DNA of 50,894 bases from assembly GCA_002696645.1 (NCBI GenBank), contig NZSA01000026.1, positions 12,960 to 63,853 of the forward strand. The letters are read 5' to 3'. Source of the stretch: Rhodospirillales bacterium (lineage in GTDB: Bacteria > Pseudomonadota > Alphaproteobacteria > UBA8366 > Aestuariispiraceae). Positions 16,912 to 25,409 of this stretch are shown here, piece by piece (position 1 is the first letter of the stretch; every line of letters begins with the position of its first letter). A model generated the notes under the pieces. The model saw nothing but the letters and a program-made list of their open reading frames with translations, had not been told where the DNA came from and ran no database searches. A program made the translations under genes and the position numbers.

Positions 16912-17046
16912 TTAAGCGGACAGCTTCTTGCGGCCTTTAGCCCGACGATTTGCCAGGATGATACGACCAGATTTTGTTGCCATACGCGCGCGAAAGCCAT
17001 GGCGGCGCTTGCGAACAATGCGGCTAGGTTGAAAAGTACGTTTCAC
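16912..17046 (-). CDS. rpmH: 50S ribosomal protein L34
   Basis: A 44-residue, very basic protein with the complete L34 sequence pattern: [20 protein letters not shown], then [20 protein letters not shown]. The start is a GTG at 17046 preceded by GGAGACGGAACT; the longer upstream frame has no L34 similarity. It opens the operon-like run rpmH-rnpA-yidC-engB-argB. The 156 bp up to the divergent histidine kinase must contain its promoter, but no clear -35/-10 pair stood out. No dnaA gene or DnaA-box cluster lies beside it here. Confidence 0.97.
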   Translation of the reverse strand: MKRTFQPSRIVRKRRHGFRARMATKSGRIILANRRAKGRKKLSA

Positions 17047-17202
17047 AGTTCCGTCTCCGACGTCTTTGGGGTTGCGCCCCGGATTTCGACGCCGCTGTAT
17101 AGTGGGGTGAGGCGCGCAAGTCAACGCGTTGCAAGACGAATCAGCCATGATTCGTGTTGTGATAGGGGTCAATAGCCTGAGAATGCGCAATTAGGGGTGT
17201 TT

Positions 17203-18564
17203 ATGAAGAGTCTCTCTGCACGACTTTTGTTGCTGACAGTGATATTTGTGATGCTGGCGGAAGTGCTGATTTTCGCCCCTTCTGTGGCACGTTTTCGTGA
17301 AACCTATCTGGCAGACCGGTTGCAGGCCGCGCATCTGGCGGTGCTGGTTCTGGAGGTTTCGCCAGACGGGATGGTGTCACAGGAAATGACAGCGGAACTG
17401 CTTGGTTTCGTCGGCGCTTATTCTGTGGCGGCAAAACGCGGCGATTCAAAATTATCGCTGATGCAGGAAATGCCCCCCCCTATTGCGGCAACCCTGATTC
17501 CGACCCAGGAAAGCCCCATGACCATGATCGGTCAGGCTTTGCTGGCTCTGGTTCAGGACAAGGAACAAGTTGTGCGCGTCATTGGCCCGTCACCCCGGAA
17601 TCCGGATGTAGAGATCGAGATTGTGTTCCACGATGCGCCCTTGCGGGAGGCGATCCGGGCCTTTGCGGTGCGGATTTTCTTTCTCAGCCTCGCAATCTCG
17701 GTATCAACGGCATTCATGGTTTTTCTGGTGCTGCGGCGGCAATTGGTAAGGCCGTTGAAGCGCATCACCCGGAACATGATTCAGTTTCGGTCCCATCCAG
17801 AAGACCAAAGCCTGGTCATGCGCCCCAGCACGCGATTGGATGAAATTGGTGTCGCGGAACGGGAACTGGCATCAATGCAGACTACAATCCGCGATGCGCT
17901 GACCCAGCGAAAACATCTGGCCGCCCTGGGCACGGCGGTGGCTAAGATCAATCATGATCTGCGCGGCATCCTGTCCAGCGCCCTGGTCGTGTCGGATCGA
18001 TTGGAAACCTCTGAAGATCCTGAGGTGCGACGTATTGCCCCTGGTATCCTGGATGCAATAGACCGCGCGGTCGCCCTGTGCACCCGGACGCTGAACTATG
18101 TCGGCCATGATACGCCGGATCTGATGCTCAGCGATGTGAAGATCGCCAGTGTCGTGACAGAGGCCGGGTTTGGCCTGCCCAATGGGGCGGAACTGGAAAA
18201 TGGCGTGGATGAAGGGCTGTCAGTGCATGGCGACCGGGCACAATTGTTCCGCATCATGAACAATCTTTTGCGCAATGCGGCAGAGGCGGGGGCGATATGC
18301 ATAACCGTCACGGGCCGGTGCAAGGATAATGTGGTGGAAATCACGCTGCAGGATGATGGTCCGGGCCTGTCACCCCGCGCCCTGGAAAACATCTTCCTGC
18401 CTTTTGAAGGATCTGGAAAAGCAGGGGGCACCGGCCTTGGCCTGTCTATCGCCCGTGAACTGGCCCGCAGCCATGGCGGGGACCTGGCTTTGCGCACCAC
18501 CGGCTCGACGGGCACCGTTTTTACCTTAACCCTCCCCGAACGCGCCCGCAGCGATGATGGCTGA
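17203..18564 (+). CDS. Membrane sensor histidine kinase (orphan)
   Basis: A 453-residue kinase. Helix 1 is about residues 7-27 (LLLLTVIFVMLAEVLIFAP); a periplasmic sensor segment of about 120 residues follows; helix 2 is about 153-175 (IFFLSLAISVSTAFMVFLVL). A HAMP-like linker (RQLVRPLKRITRNMIQFRS) leads to the H-box ALGTAVAKINHDLRGILSSA, with H251 the likely phosphorylation site. The ATPase domain shows the N-box RIMNNLLRNAAEAG, the G1 box DDGPGLSPRAL and the G2 box GGTGLGLSIARELARSHGG. No response regulator is adjacent, so it must pair with one elsewhere. The ATG at 17203 is preferred over an in-frame GTG at 17197. Signal unknown. Confidence 0.93.
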   Translation: MKSLSARLLLLTVIFVMLAEVLIFAPSVARFRETYLADRLQAAHLAVLVLEVSPDGMVSQEMTAELLGFVGAYSVAAKRGDSKLSLMQEMPPPIAATLIPTQESPMTMIGQALLALVQDKEQVVRVIGPSPRNPDVEIEIVFHDAPLREAIRAFAVRIFFLSLAISVSTAFMVFLVLRRQLVRPLKRITRNMIQFRSHPEDQSLVMRPSTRLDEIGVAERELASMQTTIRDALTQRKHLAALGTAVAKINHDLRGILSSALVVSDRLETSEDPEVRRIAPGILDAIDRAVALCTRTLNYVGHDTPDLMLSDVKIASVVTEAGFGLPNGAELENGVDEGLSVHGDRAQLFRIMNNLLRNAAEAGAICITVTGRCKDNVVEITLQDDGPGLSPRALENIFLPFEGSGKAGGTGLGLSIARELARSHGGDLALRTTGSTGTVFTLTLPERARSDDG

Positions 18565-18633
18565 TTTCCGGTCAACGCGCATTGTAATGTCCTGACAGAT
18601 TGGCATGATGCAAAAAACGGATGGAGCCTGACC

Positions 18634-20142
18634 ATGCGCATTTTATGTGCGATGTTGAAGCATGAGACCAATACGTTTTCGCCCATTCCGACCGATCTGG
18701 CGCGGTTTCAGGATTGGGGGTTGCAGTATGGGGCTGATGTGGTGCGCACCTATCGCGACACGCGGATGCCGCTGGCCGCCTATTTCCAACTGGCAGAGGC
18801 GGAAGGGGCGGAGATTGTCACCCCGGTTGCCGCCGAAGCAATGCCCGCCGGCCTGGTGACGGCAGAGGCGTATCAGCATTTGACCGATCAGATATTGGAA
18901 GAAGTTGCCCGCGGCTGTGATATTGCCCTGTTGGACCTGCACGGGGCCATGGTGGCGGACGGCACGCCGGATGGAGAGGGCGCCCTGCTGCGCGCCATTC
19001 GAGAGATTGCCCCCGAGCTTCCCATCGCGGTCACCTGTGACCTGCATTGTAACCTGACCGCAGAGATGGTGGAAAACTGCACCGCCTTGATTGGGTATAA
19101 GACCTATCCCCATGTCGATATGTATGAGGTCGCCGATCAGGTGGGGCGGATTGTGCTGGCTGCGGCAAGGGGGGAGGCACGGCCGGTCATGGCCTGGGGC
19201 CAGGTGCCGCTGTTATCGCAGACCTTGAGGCAGGGGACCGATGACGCCCCAATGCGCGATATCATCGCCCAGTGCCGCCATTGGGAAGCCCGAGACGGGA
19301 TCGGGGCGGCGACTGTCTTTGGCGGATTTGCCCTGTCTGATATCGAAGATGCAGGAACCAGCGCCATCGTGATTGCCGATCAGGGGGATTTTGATCTGGC
19401 AGAAGCGGCGCGGGATGATCTGTTGACCAAATGCTGGGACGCCAGAGCTGACTTCATTTATCAACCCCATGATCTGGGTCAGGCGGTGGCGCTGGCAAAA
19501 GGATACAATACCGGACCCGTCATATTGTTGGATCACGCGGATAATTGTGGATCCGGCGCAACGCAGGACGTCATGACCGTGATCGCGGAAGTTCTGCATC
19601 AGGATTTGCAGGACGTGGCGGTGGCCACCGTCTGGGATCCAGCGGCGGTGGCGGCAATGAAAGAGGCCGGGCCGGGTGCAACTGTATCGCTGGATCTGGG
19701 AGGCAAGACCGATATGCCCAGCCTGAACAGAACGGGACAGCCGCTGCCCGTGACCGGCATTGTCGAAGGCCTGTCGGATGGGCGATTTACTGTCGAAGGG
19801 CCAATGTATACCGGCGTAGAAGTCTCCTGCGGTCCAACAGCCTTGCTGCGAGTCCAGGGTGTGCGGTTGATCGTTACCTCTTTGCACCATGAACCCTGGG
19901 ATATCGGTGTCTTCAGAATGATGGGTATTGATCCGACCCGGACGAAGTACCTGTTGTTAAAATCCCGCATTCATTATCGGGCGGGTTTTGGAGCTCTGGC
20001 TCAACATACCCTGACATTGGATGGCGATGGTGTGACGACGTCGGATAACGCCAAACTGGAGTATAAGGCCCTGCGTCGGCCGATCTATCCGCTGGACCCA
20101 GACCTGGATTGGTCCGTGGGGGATGAGAAGGACGCGTTATGA
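18634..20142 (+). CDS. M81-family (MlrC-like) metallopeptidase
   Basis: A 502-residue cytoplasmic-looking protein. The N-terminal DUF1485 domain starts MRILCAMLKHETNTFSPIPT, with the family ligand region HETNTFS. It continues with LLDLHGAMVADGTPDGEGAL and ITCDLHCNLT-type VTCDLHCNLTAEMVENC, then GYKTYPHVDMYEVADQVGR. The C-terminal domain contains ILLDHADNCGSGATQDVM and VEVSCGPTALLRVQGVRLIV. Predicted zinc ligands are the Asp/His in these motifs. MlrC cleaves linear products of microcystin degradation; most homologues lack a tested substrate. The ATGA overlap with the P1 peptidase and the peptide ABC genes behind suggest a peptide-scavenging role. Confidence 0.92.
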   Translation: MRILCAMLKHETNTFSPIPTDLARFQDWGLQYGADVVRTYRDTRMPLAAYFQLAEAEGAEIVTPVAAEAMPAGLVTAEAYQHLTDQILEEVARGCDIALLDLHGAMVADGTPDGEGALLRAIREIAPELPIAVTCDLHCNLTAEMVENCTALIGYKTYPHVDMYEVADQVGRIVLAAARGEARPVMAWGQVPLLSQTLRQGTDDAPMRDIIAQCRHWEARDGIGAATVFGGFALSDIEDAGTSAIVIADQGDFDLAEAARDDLLTKCWDARADFIYQPHDLGQAVALAKGYNTGPVILLDHADNCGSGATQDVMTVIAEVLHQDLQDVAVATVWDPAAVAAMKEAGPGATVSLDLGGKTDMPSLNRTGQPLPVTGIVEGLSDGRFTVEGPMYTGVEVSCGPTALLRVQGVRLIVTSLHHEPWDIGVFRMMGIDPTRTKYLLLKSRIHYRAGFGALAQHTLTLDGDGVTTSDNAKLEYKALRRPIYPLDPDLDWSVGDEKDAL

Positions 20143-21161
20143 GCGATGTGCGCCCCGGGTCCCGCAATGCCCTGACAGATGTCGCCGGTTTAACCGTTGG
20201 GAATGCGCATGACGTGAAATGTCGGACCGGCACAACTGTCATTCTGTGTGGTGAAAATCGTGCTGTGGCCGCCGTGGATGTGCGGGGCGGCGGGCCCGGC
20301 ACGCGCGAGACTGATGCGCTGGCCCCGGGCAGGCTGGTCCAGTCGGTGGATGCGGTGGTCCTGTCGGGCGGGTCGGCCTTTGGTCTGGATGCGGCGGGAT
20401 CGGTTCAGCTTTGGCTGGCGGCCCATGGGTTCGGGTATCAAACGGGCGGGCCAATTGTTCCCATCGTGCCTGCTGCAATTCTGTTTGATCTGGTCAATGG
20501 CGGTGACAAGGATTGGGGCATGGATGCGCCCTATCGGGCCTTGGGACTGCAGGCGATAGAAGCGGCGGGGGTTGAGTTCGCCCAGGGCAAGGCGGGGGCC
20601 GGATATGGCGCGCGGGCAGGGGGTCTGGAAGGCGGGCTGGGCAGTGCCTCTGCAGTTGATCCTGTCACGGGGGCGACGGTTGGGGCCTTGGTGGCGGTGA
20701 ATTGCTTTGGCGATGTCTGTGGCGACGATGGTCGCTTTTATGCCGCCCCGTTCGAGCTTGGTGAGGAATTTGGCGGGTGCGGCCCGTCGCAAAAGGTTCC
20801 ATCAGGCCCGGTATTTCCAAAGCTGGGGGCCGATGCAAAACCCTATGCGCGCAGCAATACGACTATCGCCGTGGTCGCGACAGATGCCGCGCTGTCGCAT
20901 GAAGATACCCAACGCTTCGTAACAATGGCCCAGGCCGGTTTGGCACGGGCCGTGCGGCCTGTCTATACGCCGTTTGATGGGGACACGGTTTTTGCCCTGG
21001 CGACGGCACAGGGTCCGTCGGTTGATGCCATTGGTCTTGCGCGATTAGGGGCGATCGGTGCGGATGTCCTGGCGCGCGCCATCGCCCGTGGCGTTTATGA
21101 GGCCCGGTCTCTGGGCAATAGCTGGCCTGCCTGGCGTGATAAATTCAACAAGGGGCTATGA
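20139..21161 (+). CDS. P1-family (S58, DmpA-like) self-processing peptidase
   Basis: A 340-residue N-terminal-nucleophile hydrolase precursor. The N-terminal part has the family pattern LTDVAGLTVGNAHD and VRGGGPGTRETDAL, then DAVVLSGGSAFGLDAAGSV. The probable autocleavage site is N240-T241 in PYARSNTTIAVVATDAAL, which would make Thr241 the catalytic residue of the small subunit. The C-terminal signature is VYTPFDGDTVFALATAQG. Characterised members include DmpA, beta-aminopeptidase BapA and ThnT. The start overlaps the mlrC stop by 4 nt, so the two peptidases are coupled. No signal peptide is visible, so it should act on imported peptides in the cytoplasm. Confidence 0.92.
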   Translation: MSDVRPGSRNALTDVAGLTVGNAHDVKCRTGTTVILCGENRAVAAVDVRGGGPGTRETDALAPGRLVQSVDAVVLSGGSAFGLDAAGSVQLWLAAHGFGYQTGGPIVPIVPAAILFDLVNGGDKDWGMDAPYRALGLQAIEAAGVEFAQGKAGAGYGARAGGLEGGLGSASAVDPVTGATVGALVAVNCFGDVCGDDGRFYAAPFELGEEFGGCGPSQKVPSGPVFPKLGADAKPYARSNTTIAVVATDAALSHEDTQRFVTMAQAGLARAVRPVYTPFDGDTVFALATAQGPSVDAIGLARLGAIGADVLARAIARGVYEARSLGNSWPAWRDKFNKGL

Positions 21162-21243
21162 CATAAGGCTATCAGTGGGTTACTGTAGACGCGGTGCGTT
21201 GGAATAGGGTTTAATCGCGCCGCGCAAAGGGCCGTTTGAAGGC

Positions 21244-21277
21244 CTGGATACTTGGAAACACTGGATACTTGGAAACA
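21244..21277 (+). repeat. Perfect 17-bp tandem duplication in the leader of the peptide-binding gene
   Basis: CTGGATACTTGGAAACA occurs twice head to tail with no mismatch (21244-21260 and 21261-21277), ending 21 bp before the ATG of the binding-protein gene. It could be a recent slippage duplication or a pair of regulator sites; no protein match is suggested. Confidence 0.85.
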
Positions 21278-21298
21278 GCGGTGTGGGGATGGAAAGCA

Positions 21299-22828
21299 AT
21301 GACAAAGAACAACGGCATTAAATCTGTTTCGGGTATTGGTCGCGTCCTGTTTCGGACCATGGGGTTGCTGGTCGCCGGCGGCTTTATGGCAATGGCCCTG
21401 ATCGGTCCGGCATCGGCAAAGACGGGTGTTGTCCTGGCGATCACGCTGGAACCGCCGCATCTGGACCCGACGGCGGGCGCGCCTGCTGCCATCGATGAAG
21501 TTGTCTATGCCAATCTGTTTGAGGGATTAACCCGCATTGATGCGCTGGGTCAGGTTAAGCCTGGATTGGCGGAACGCTGGGTCATTGAAGATGATGGGCT
21601 GACCTATCGTTTTATCCTGCGCAAGGGTGTGACGTTTCACGATGGTGCATCCCTTGACTCGTCAGATGTGAAATTCTCCTTCGACCGGGCGGTTGCCGAA
21701 GGGTCAGAGAATGCGCAGAAGGGTCTTTTTTCCGCCATTGAGACAATAGAAACCCCCGATCCACAAACCGTCGTGATCAAATTGAAGCGGAAAGAAGGTC
21801 TGTTCCTGTGGAATCTGGGCTGGGGCGATGCAGTGATCGTCGATCCCGCCTCTGCTGAGACCAACAAGACCAATCCGGTTGGGACGGGTCCCTATAAATT
21901 GGACAACTGGACGCGCGGTGATTCAATCCGTCTGGTCCGCAGTTCAAATTATTGGGGGCAAAAGCCCGCGATGGACAGCGTCACCTTCAAAATTATCGCC
22001 GATCCTTCCGCGCAGGTGACGGCCCTGCTGGCGGGGGATGTCGATGCGGTCCCATATATCGGCGCGCCGGAATCGGTTGCACAGTTTGAGGCTGATCCGC
22101 GATTTGTGGTCACTCAGGGCACGACCGAGGGAGAGACCATTCTGGCGATGAATGAGCGCCGCCCGCTGTTACAGGATGTTCGGGTCCGCAAGGCGATCCA
22201 GCATGCAATTGATCGCCAAGCGCTTATTGATGGGGCCATGTTTGGCTTTGGCACGCCGATCGGGTCGCATTTCGCGCCGCATAATCCGGCTTATACCGAT
22301 CTGACCGAAGCCACCCCGTATGATCCGGAAAAAGCGAAAGACCTGTTGGCCCAGGCTGGCGTTGCGCCTGGAACAAAGCTGGTGCTGAAATTGCCACCGC
22401 CAACCTATGCCCGGCGGGGTGGGGAAATTGTGGCGGCACAATTGAAGGCCGTAGGCTTTGACGTTGAACAGATTCCAGTCGATTGGGGCCAATGGGTGTC
22501 AGAGGTGTTCAAGGGCGATCATGATTTCGACCTGACCATCGTTTCACATACGGAACCCTTGGATATCGGCATTTATGCAAGGGATGATTACTATTTTGGC
22601 TATGACAATCCGGCTTTTAAAACATTGATGTCAAAGATTGATACCGTGTCAGACCCGGCGGGACGCAATACGCTGTATAAGGAAGCGCAGCGAATGCTGG
22701 CCGATGATGCGGCAAACGCGTTTCTGTTCCAATTGGCCAAGGTCACAGTCCAGCGCAAGGATCTGAAAGGCCTGTGGCAGAATGCGCCGATCCAGGCCAA
22801 TGATATGACCGGTGCCCGGTGGGAGTAG
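21299..22828 (+). CDS. Peptide ABC transporter substrate-binding protein (SBP family 5)
   Basis: A 509-residue protein with an N-terminal signal region (hydrophobic core MGLLVAGGFMAMALIGPASA, cleavage after ASA). The mature part begins KTGVVLAITLEPPHLDPTAG, and the family 5 pattern continues with VVYANLFEGLTRIDALGQVK and PGLAERWVIEDDGLTYRFIL. SBP family 5 proteins (DppA, OppA, NikA) bind peptides or metal chelates in the periplasm. The start at 21299 is preferred over an in-frame ATG at 21236, because the signal peptide begins there and a GGAAAG site precedes it. It is followed by two permease genes and preceded by the two peptidase genes. Confidence 0.92.
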   Translation: MTKNNGIKSVSGIGRVLFRTMGLLVAGGFMAMALIGPASAKTGVVLAITLEPPHLDPTAGAPAAIDEVVYANLFEGLTRIDALGQVKPGLAERWVIEDDGLTYRFILRKGVTFHDGASLDSSDVKFSFDRAVAEGSENAQKGLFSAIETIETPDPQTVVIKLKRKEGLFLWNLGWGDAVIVDPASAETNKTNPVGTGPYKLDNWTRGDSIRLVRSSNYWGQKPAMDSVTFKIIADPSAQVTALLAGDVDAVPYIGAPESVAQFEADPRFVVTQGTTEGETILAMNERRPLLQDVRVRKAIQHAIDRQALIDGAMFGFGTPIGSHFAPHNPAYTDLTEATPYDPEKAKDLLAQAGVAPGTKLVLKLPPPTYARRGGEIVAAQLKAVGFDVEQIPVDWGQWVSEVFKGDHDFDLTIVSHTEPLDIGIYARDDYYFGYDNPAFKTLMSKIDTVSDPAGRNTLYKEAQRMLADDAANAFLFQLAKVTVQRKDLKGLWQNAPIQANDMTGARWE

Positions 22829-22842
22829 GAGTGGGAGTAGGA
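22819..22842 (+). repeat. 12-bp tandem duplication across the stop codon
   Basis: GTGGGAGTAGGA is repeated exactly (22819-22830, 22831-22842), and a degenerate third start GCGGGAAGAGG follows. The first copy contains the TAG stop of the binding-protein gene; the second would repeat the in-frame stop. Probably replication slippage. Confidence 0.8.
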
Positions 22843-22890
22843 GCGGGAAGAGGCCATATTCCATCCGGGTTGGGAGCCTGTAACTAGGCC

Positions 22891-23838
22891 ATGGCAGGGT
22901 TCATCTCCCATCGGTTGATGATGTTGGTGCTGACCCTGTTCGTTGCCTCGCTGATGGTGTTCTGGGTTCTGGAGTTACTGCCGGGTGACGCTGCCCAATT
23001 GCTGTTGGGAACCGAAGTTCAGCCCGATACGCTGGCGGCGATCCGTGCCCAGCTTGGACTGGACCGCCCGGCCTTGCTGAGATATGGCGACTGGATTGGC
23101 GGATTGCTGACGGGCGATCTGGGCGACAGTCTGGTTTATGGAATCCCGATCTGGGACATGGTGCGGGATCGATTGGCGGTTTCCCTGCCCCTGGCGGTGA
23201 TGGCCTTCACCATCGCGACCGCAATTGCCCTGCCCGTTGGAATGGTCGCTGCGATGCGTCGGGGCAGTTTGTCGGATCTGATCCTGATGGGCTTTGCGCA
23301 AATTGGGCTGGCTGTGCCGAATTTCTGGTTCGGTTTATTGTTGATCCTTGTCTTTGCGGTTCTGAACAACTGGTTCAATGCGGGGGGCTTTCCCGGATGG
23401 CAGGATGATCCTGTCGGATCGCTGAAGGCGCTGTTCCTGCCAGCCCTGGCTTTGGGTTTTTCTGAGGCGGCGATTTTGTCCCGCATGGTGCGTGCCGCGA
23501 TGCTGGAGACGCTTGGGGAAGATTATGTCCGGACGGCCCGTGCCAAGGGATTGAGCGTCTCGCGGGTCTTGTTCGGGCACACATTGGGCAATGCGATGAT
23601 CCCGATTGCCACCCTGATGGGCCTGCAATTTGCCTTTCTGGTGGCGGGGTCGGTGATTGTCGAGAATGTGTTTTACCTGCCGGGCATCGGTCAATTGCTG
23701 TTGAAGGCGATTTTTGAGCGGGACCTTATTCTGGTGCGCGATCTGGTGTTGATGCTGTCTGGATTTGTGATCGTGCTCAGCTTTTTCGTTGATATCGCCT
23801 ATGGCTTTATCGATCCGCGCTTGCGGAGGGTGCGGTGA
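22891..23838 (+). CDS. Peptide ABC transporter permease (DppB type)
   Basis: A 315-residue inner-membrane permease with six helices. The N-terminus FISHRLMMLVLTLFVASLMV is typical of DppB/OppB, and PGDAAQLLLGTE is the conserved loop. The ATPase-contact EAA loop is RAAMLETLGEDYVRTARAKG, then LSVSRVLFGHTLGNAMIPI. The C-terminus IAYGFIDPRLRRVR is also canonical. The 62-bp gap from the binding-protein gene contains the 12-bp duplication and no obvious ribosome-binding site beyond GGGAG-like stretches. It forms the translocation channel with the next gene. Its stop overlaps the next start. Confidence 0.94.
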   Translation: MAGFISHRLMMLVLTLFVASLMVFWVLELLPGDAAQLLLGTEVQPDTLAAIRAQLGLDRPALLRYGDWIGGLLTGDLGDSLVYGIPIWDMVRDRLAVSLPLAVMAFTIATAIALPVGMVAAMRRGSLSDLILMGFAQIGLAVPNFWFGLLLILVFAVLNNWFNAGGFPGWQDDPVGSLKALFLPALALGFSEAAILSRMVRAAMLETLGEDYVRTARAKGLSVSRVLFGHTLGNAMIPIATLMGLQFAFLVAGSVIVENVFYLPGIGQLLLKAIFERDLILVRDLVLMLSGFVIVLSFFVDIAYGFIDPRLRRVR

Positions 23839-24692
23839 TGCGGTTGCTGATGCTGGGACGAAAAGCACAGGGAGCCCTGCCGCAATTGTGGGTTGGCGGG
23901 ACCCTGACGGCGATCGTGCTGATCACCGCCCTGGTGGCTGGTTTCTGGACCCCATATCCGGCGGATCAGCAATCCATCATCGACCGCCTGCAAGGCCCCA
24001 GCATGGCCCACTGGCTGGGGACCGATCTGTATGGCCGGGATATCCTGTCGCGCATTATGGGGGGGGCCCAGACGGCCTTGTGGGTCGGGCTGGCGGCAAT
24101 TGGGGTTGGATTGGCGGGGGGGCTGCCCCTGGGTCTGGCTGCCGCGATGAACCGGAATGGTCTGATCGATACGGCGATTGCCCGGGGGTCTGATCTGATC
24201 TTCGCCTTTCCGGCGCTGCTGACGGCGGTATTGATCGCGGCCATTCATGGGCCCGGCATGATCAATGTGATTGTGGCGGTGGGGATCTTTAACATCGCCG
24301 TCTTTGCCCGTGTGGTGCGGGGGGCGGCGCTGTCCATCATGGCCAGACCCTTTCTTCAGGCCGCCATCGCCATTGGGCGTCCCTGGCCCAGCATCGCACT
24401 GGTGCATTTGCTGCCCAATATTGCGGGCGTCGTTGCGGTGCAGGCGACGGTTCAATTCGCCGCAGCCATTCTGGCGGAAGCCGCGCTCAGCTATCTGGGG
24501 CTGGGTATTAAGCCGCCCGATCCCAGCTGGGGCAAAATGCTGGCCGACGCCCAGACCCTGCTGTATCTCAGCCCGATGCAGGCGATCCTGCCGGGTCTTG
24601 CCATCGTCTGGACGGTGTTGGGGCTTAACCTTTTGGGCGACGGGCTGCGCGATGCGCTGGACCCGAAACTGCGATCCCTGCGCGCCGTTTGA
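23838..24692 (+). CDS. Peptide ABC transporter permease (DppC type)
   Basis: A 284-residue permease. Family features are GFWTPYPADQQSIIDRLQGP, then HWLGTDLYGRDILSRIMGGA, the region that defines DppC/OppC. The EAA-like loop is RGAALSIMARPFLQAAIAIG, and GIKPPDPSWGKMLADAQTLL comes near the C-terminus. The start is the ATG at 23838 (overlapping the dppB-like stop) or the GTG at 23835; both fit. It is the last gene of the cluster. No DppD/DppF ATPases follow: the next gene, 0 bp away, is gpt on the opposite strand, so the ATPases must be encoded elsewhere. Confidence 0.94.
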   Translation: MRLLMLGRKAQGALPQLWVGGTLTAIVLITALVAGFWTPYPADQQSIIDRLQGPSMAHWLGTDLYGRDILSRIMGGAQTALWVGLAAIGVGLAGGLPLGLAAAMNRNGLIDTAIARGSDLIFAFPALLTAVLIAAIHGPGMINVIVAVGIFNIAVFARVVRGAALSIMARPFLQAAIAIGRPWPSIALVHLLPNIAGVVAVQATVQFAAAILAEAALSYLGLGIKPPDPSWGKMLADAQTLLYLSPMQAILPGLAIVWTVLGLNLLGDGLRDALDPKLRSLRAV

Positions 24693-25181
24693 TCAGCGCT
24701 TTTGCCCCCGTGTGCGGATTGGTTCGGCATAGGCCAGTTCCACATCCCAGGGAAATAGGATCCAGGTATCCTGGGATACTTCGGTAACGAAGGTATCGAC
24801 CAGCGGGCGGCCCGCCGGTTTGGCATAGACGGTGGCGAAATGCGCCTTGGGCAGCATTTCCCGCACGATCTTGGCGGTGTTTCCGGTATCGACCAGGTCA
24901 TCCACGATCAACCAGCCTTCGCCATCGCCCGCCTGTCCGGCATTCTTCAGGATGGAGGCTGCGCCCTGTTTTTTATGGTCGTAGGACGCGACACAGACCG
25001 TATCGATCAGCCGCACATCCAGTTCCCGCGCCACAATGGCGGCAGGGACCAATCCGCCCCGCGTGATTGCGACAACGCCATCCAGGGGCTGCAATTCTGC
25101 CAATCGCCATGCCAGGGCACGGGCGTTACGGTGCAATTCTTCCCAGGAAACGGGATATTCTTTGTTGCGAGCCTCTGTCAT
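24693..25181 (-). CDS. gpt: Xanthine(-guanine) phosphoribosyltransferase
   Basis: A 162-residue enzyme adding ribose-phosphate from PRPP to xanthine and guanine in purine salvage. The PRPP-binding motif is [20 protein letters not shown], with [20 protein letters not shown] earlier and [20 protein letters not shown] at the C-terminus, as in Gpt. The start is the ATG at 25181 ([20 protein letters not shown]); an in-frame frame start at 25202 is less likely. The gene is immediately convergent with the ABC permease gene: the two stop codons are adjacent. One copy of the bulged hairpin repeat lies 31 bp upstream. Confidence 0.93.
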   Translation of the reverse strand: MTEARNKEYPVSWEELHRNARALAWRLAELQPLDGVVAITRGGLVPAAIVARELDVRLIDTVCVASYDHKKQGAASILKNAGQAGDGEGWLIVDDLVDTGNTAKIVREMLPKAHFATVYAKPAGRPLVDTFVTEVSQDTWILFPWDVELAYAEPIRTRGQKR

Positions 25182-25212
25182 GGGAATCCTGTTAAGAGTC
25201 ATAAAAGGATAC

Positions 25213-25237
25213 GAGCATCATGCGCTCGCATGAGCTC
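25213..25237 (+). repeat. REP-like bulged hairpin, single unit
   Basis: A 25-bp imperfect palindrome: GAGC, a bulged A, TCATGCG, a 2-nt loop, CGCATGA, GCTC. The unit at 42688-42712 is its exact reverse complement. Related units form arrays at 39065-39157 and 46914-47002. It lies between the gpt start and the degP terminator. Confidence 0.85.
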
Positions 25238-25317
25238 AAGCACGATAGTCAATGCCATAGCTGAAGCCTTGCAGTGGGGCAAGATAGTTTGATCCTAAAA
25301 GCAAAGCCCCCAGAAAT

Positions 25318-25348
25318 GCAAAACCCCCGGCCCTTTCGGGTCCGGGGG
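25318..25348 (-). terminator. Rho-independent terminator of degP
   Basis: On the minus strand CCCCCGG-A-CCC and GGGCCGGGGG form a G/C-rich stem with a GAAA loop (25348 to 25324), followed by TTTTGC. It lies about 60 bp after the degP stop. An additional GGGGGC at 25306-25311 could form an alternative pairing. Confidence 0.7.
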
Positions 25349-25409
25349 CTTTGTTCCCAACCGGGCTTATGGCGAGCGCCGGACAGGAGAGACCTTGATG
25401 CGCAGCCTC

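Noticed and set aside
16912-17202. rpmH neighbourhood as a replication origin
   Set aside because: No dnaA gene and no cluster of DnaA boxes or AT-rich unwinding region was seen.
18601-18613. GCATGATGC before mlrC as another hairpin-repeat unit
   Set aside because: Only the inner palindrome is present; the GCTC/GAGC arms and the bulged A are missing, so chance similarity is likely.
25324-25348. The strong GC hairpin as a gpt terminator
   Set aside because: gpt is transcribed away from it; the hairpin with its T-run lies downstream of degP on the minus strand.
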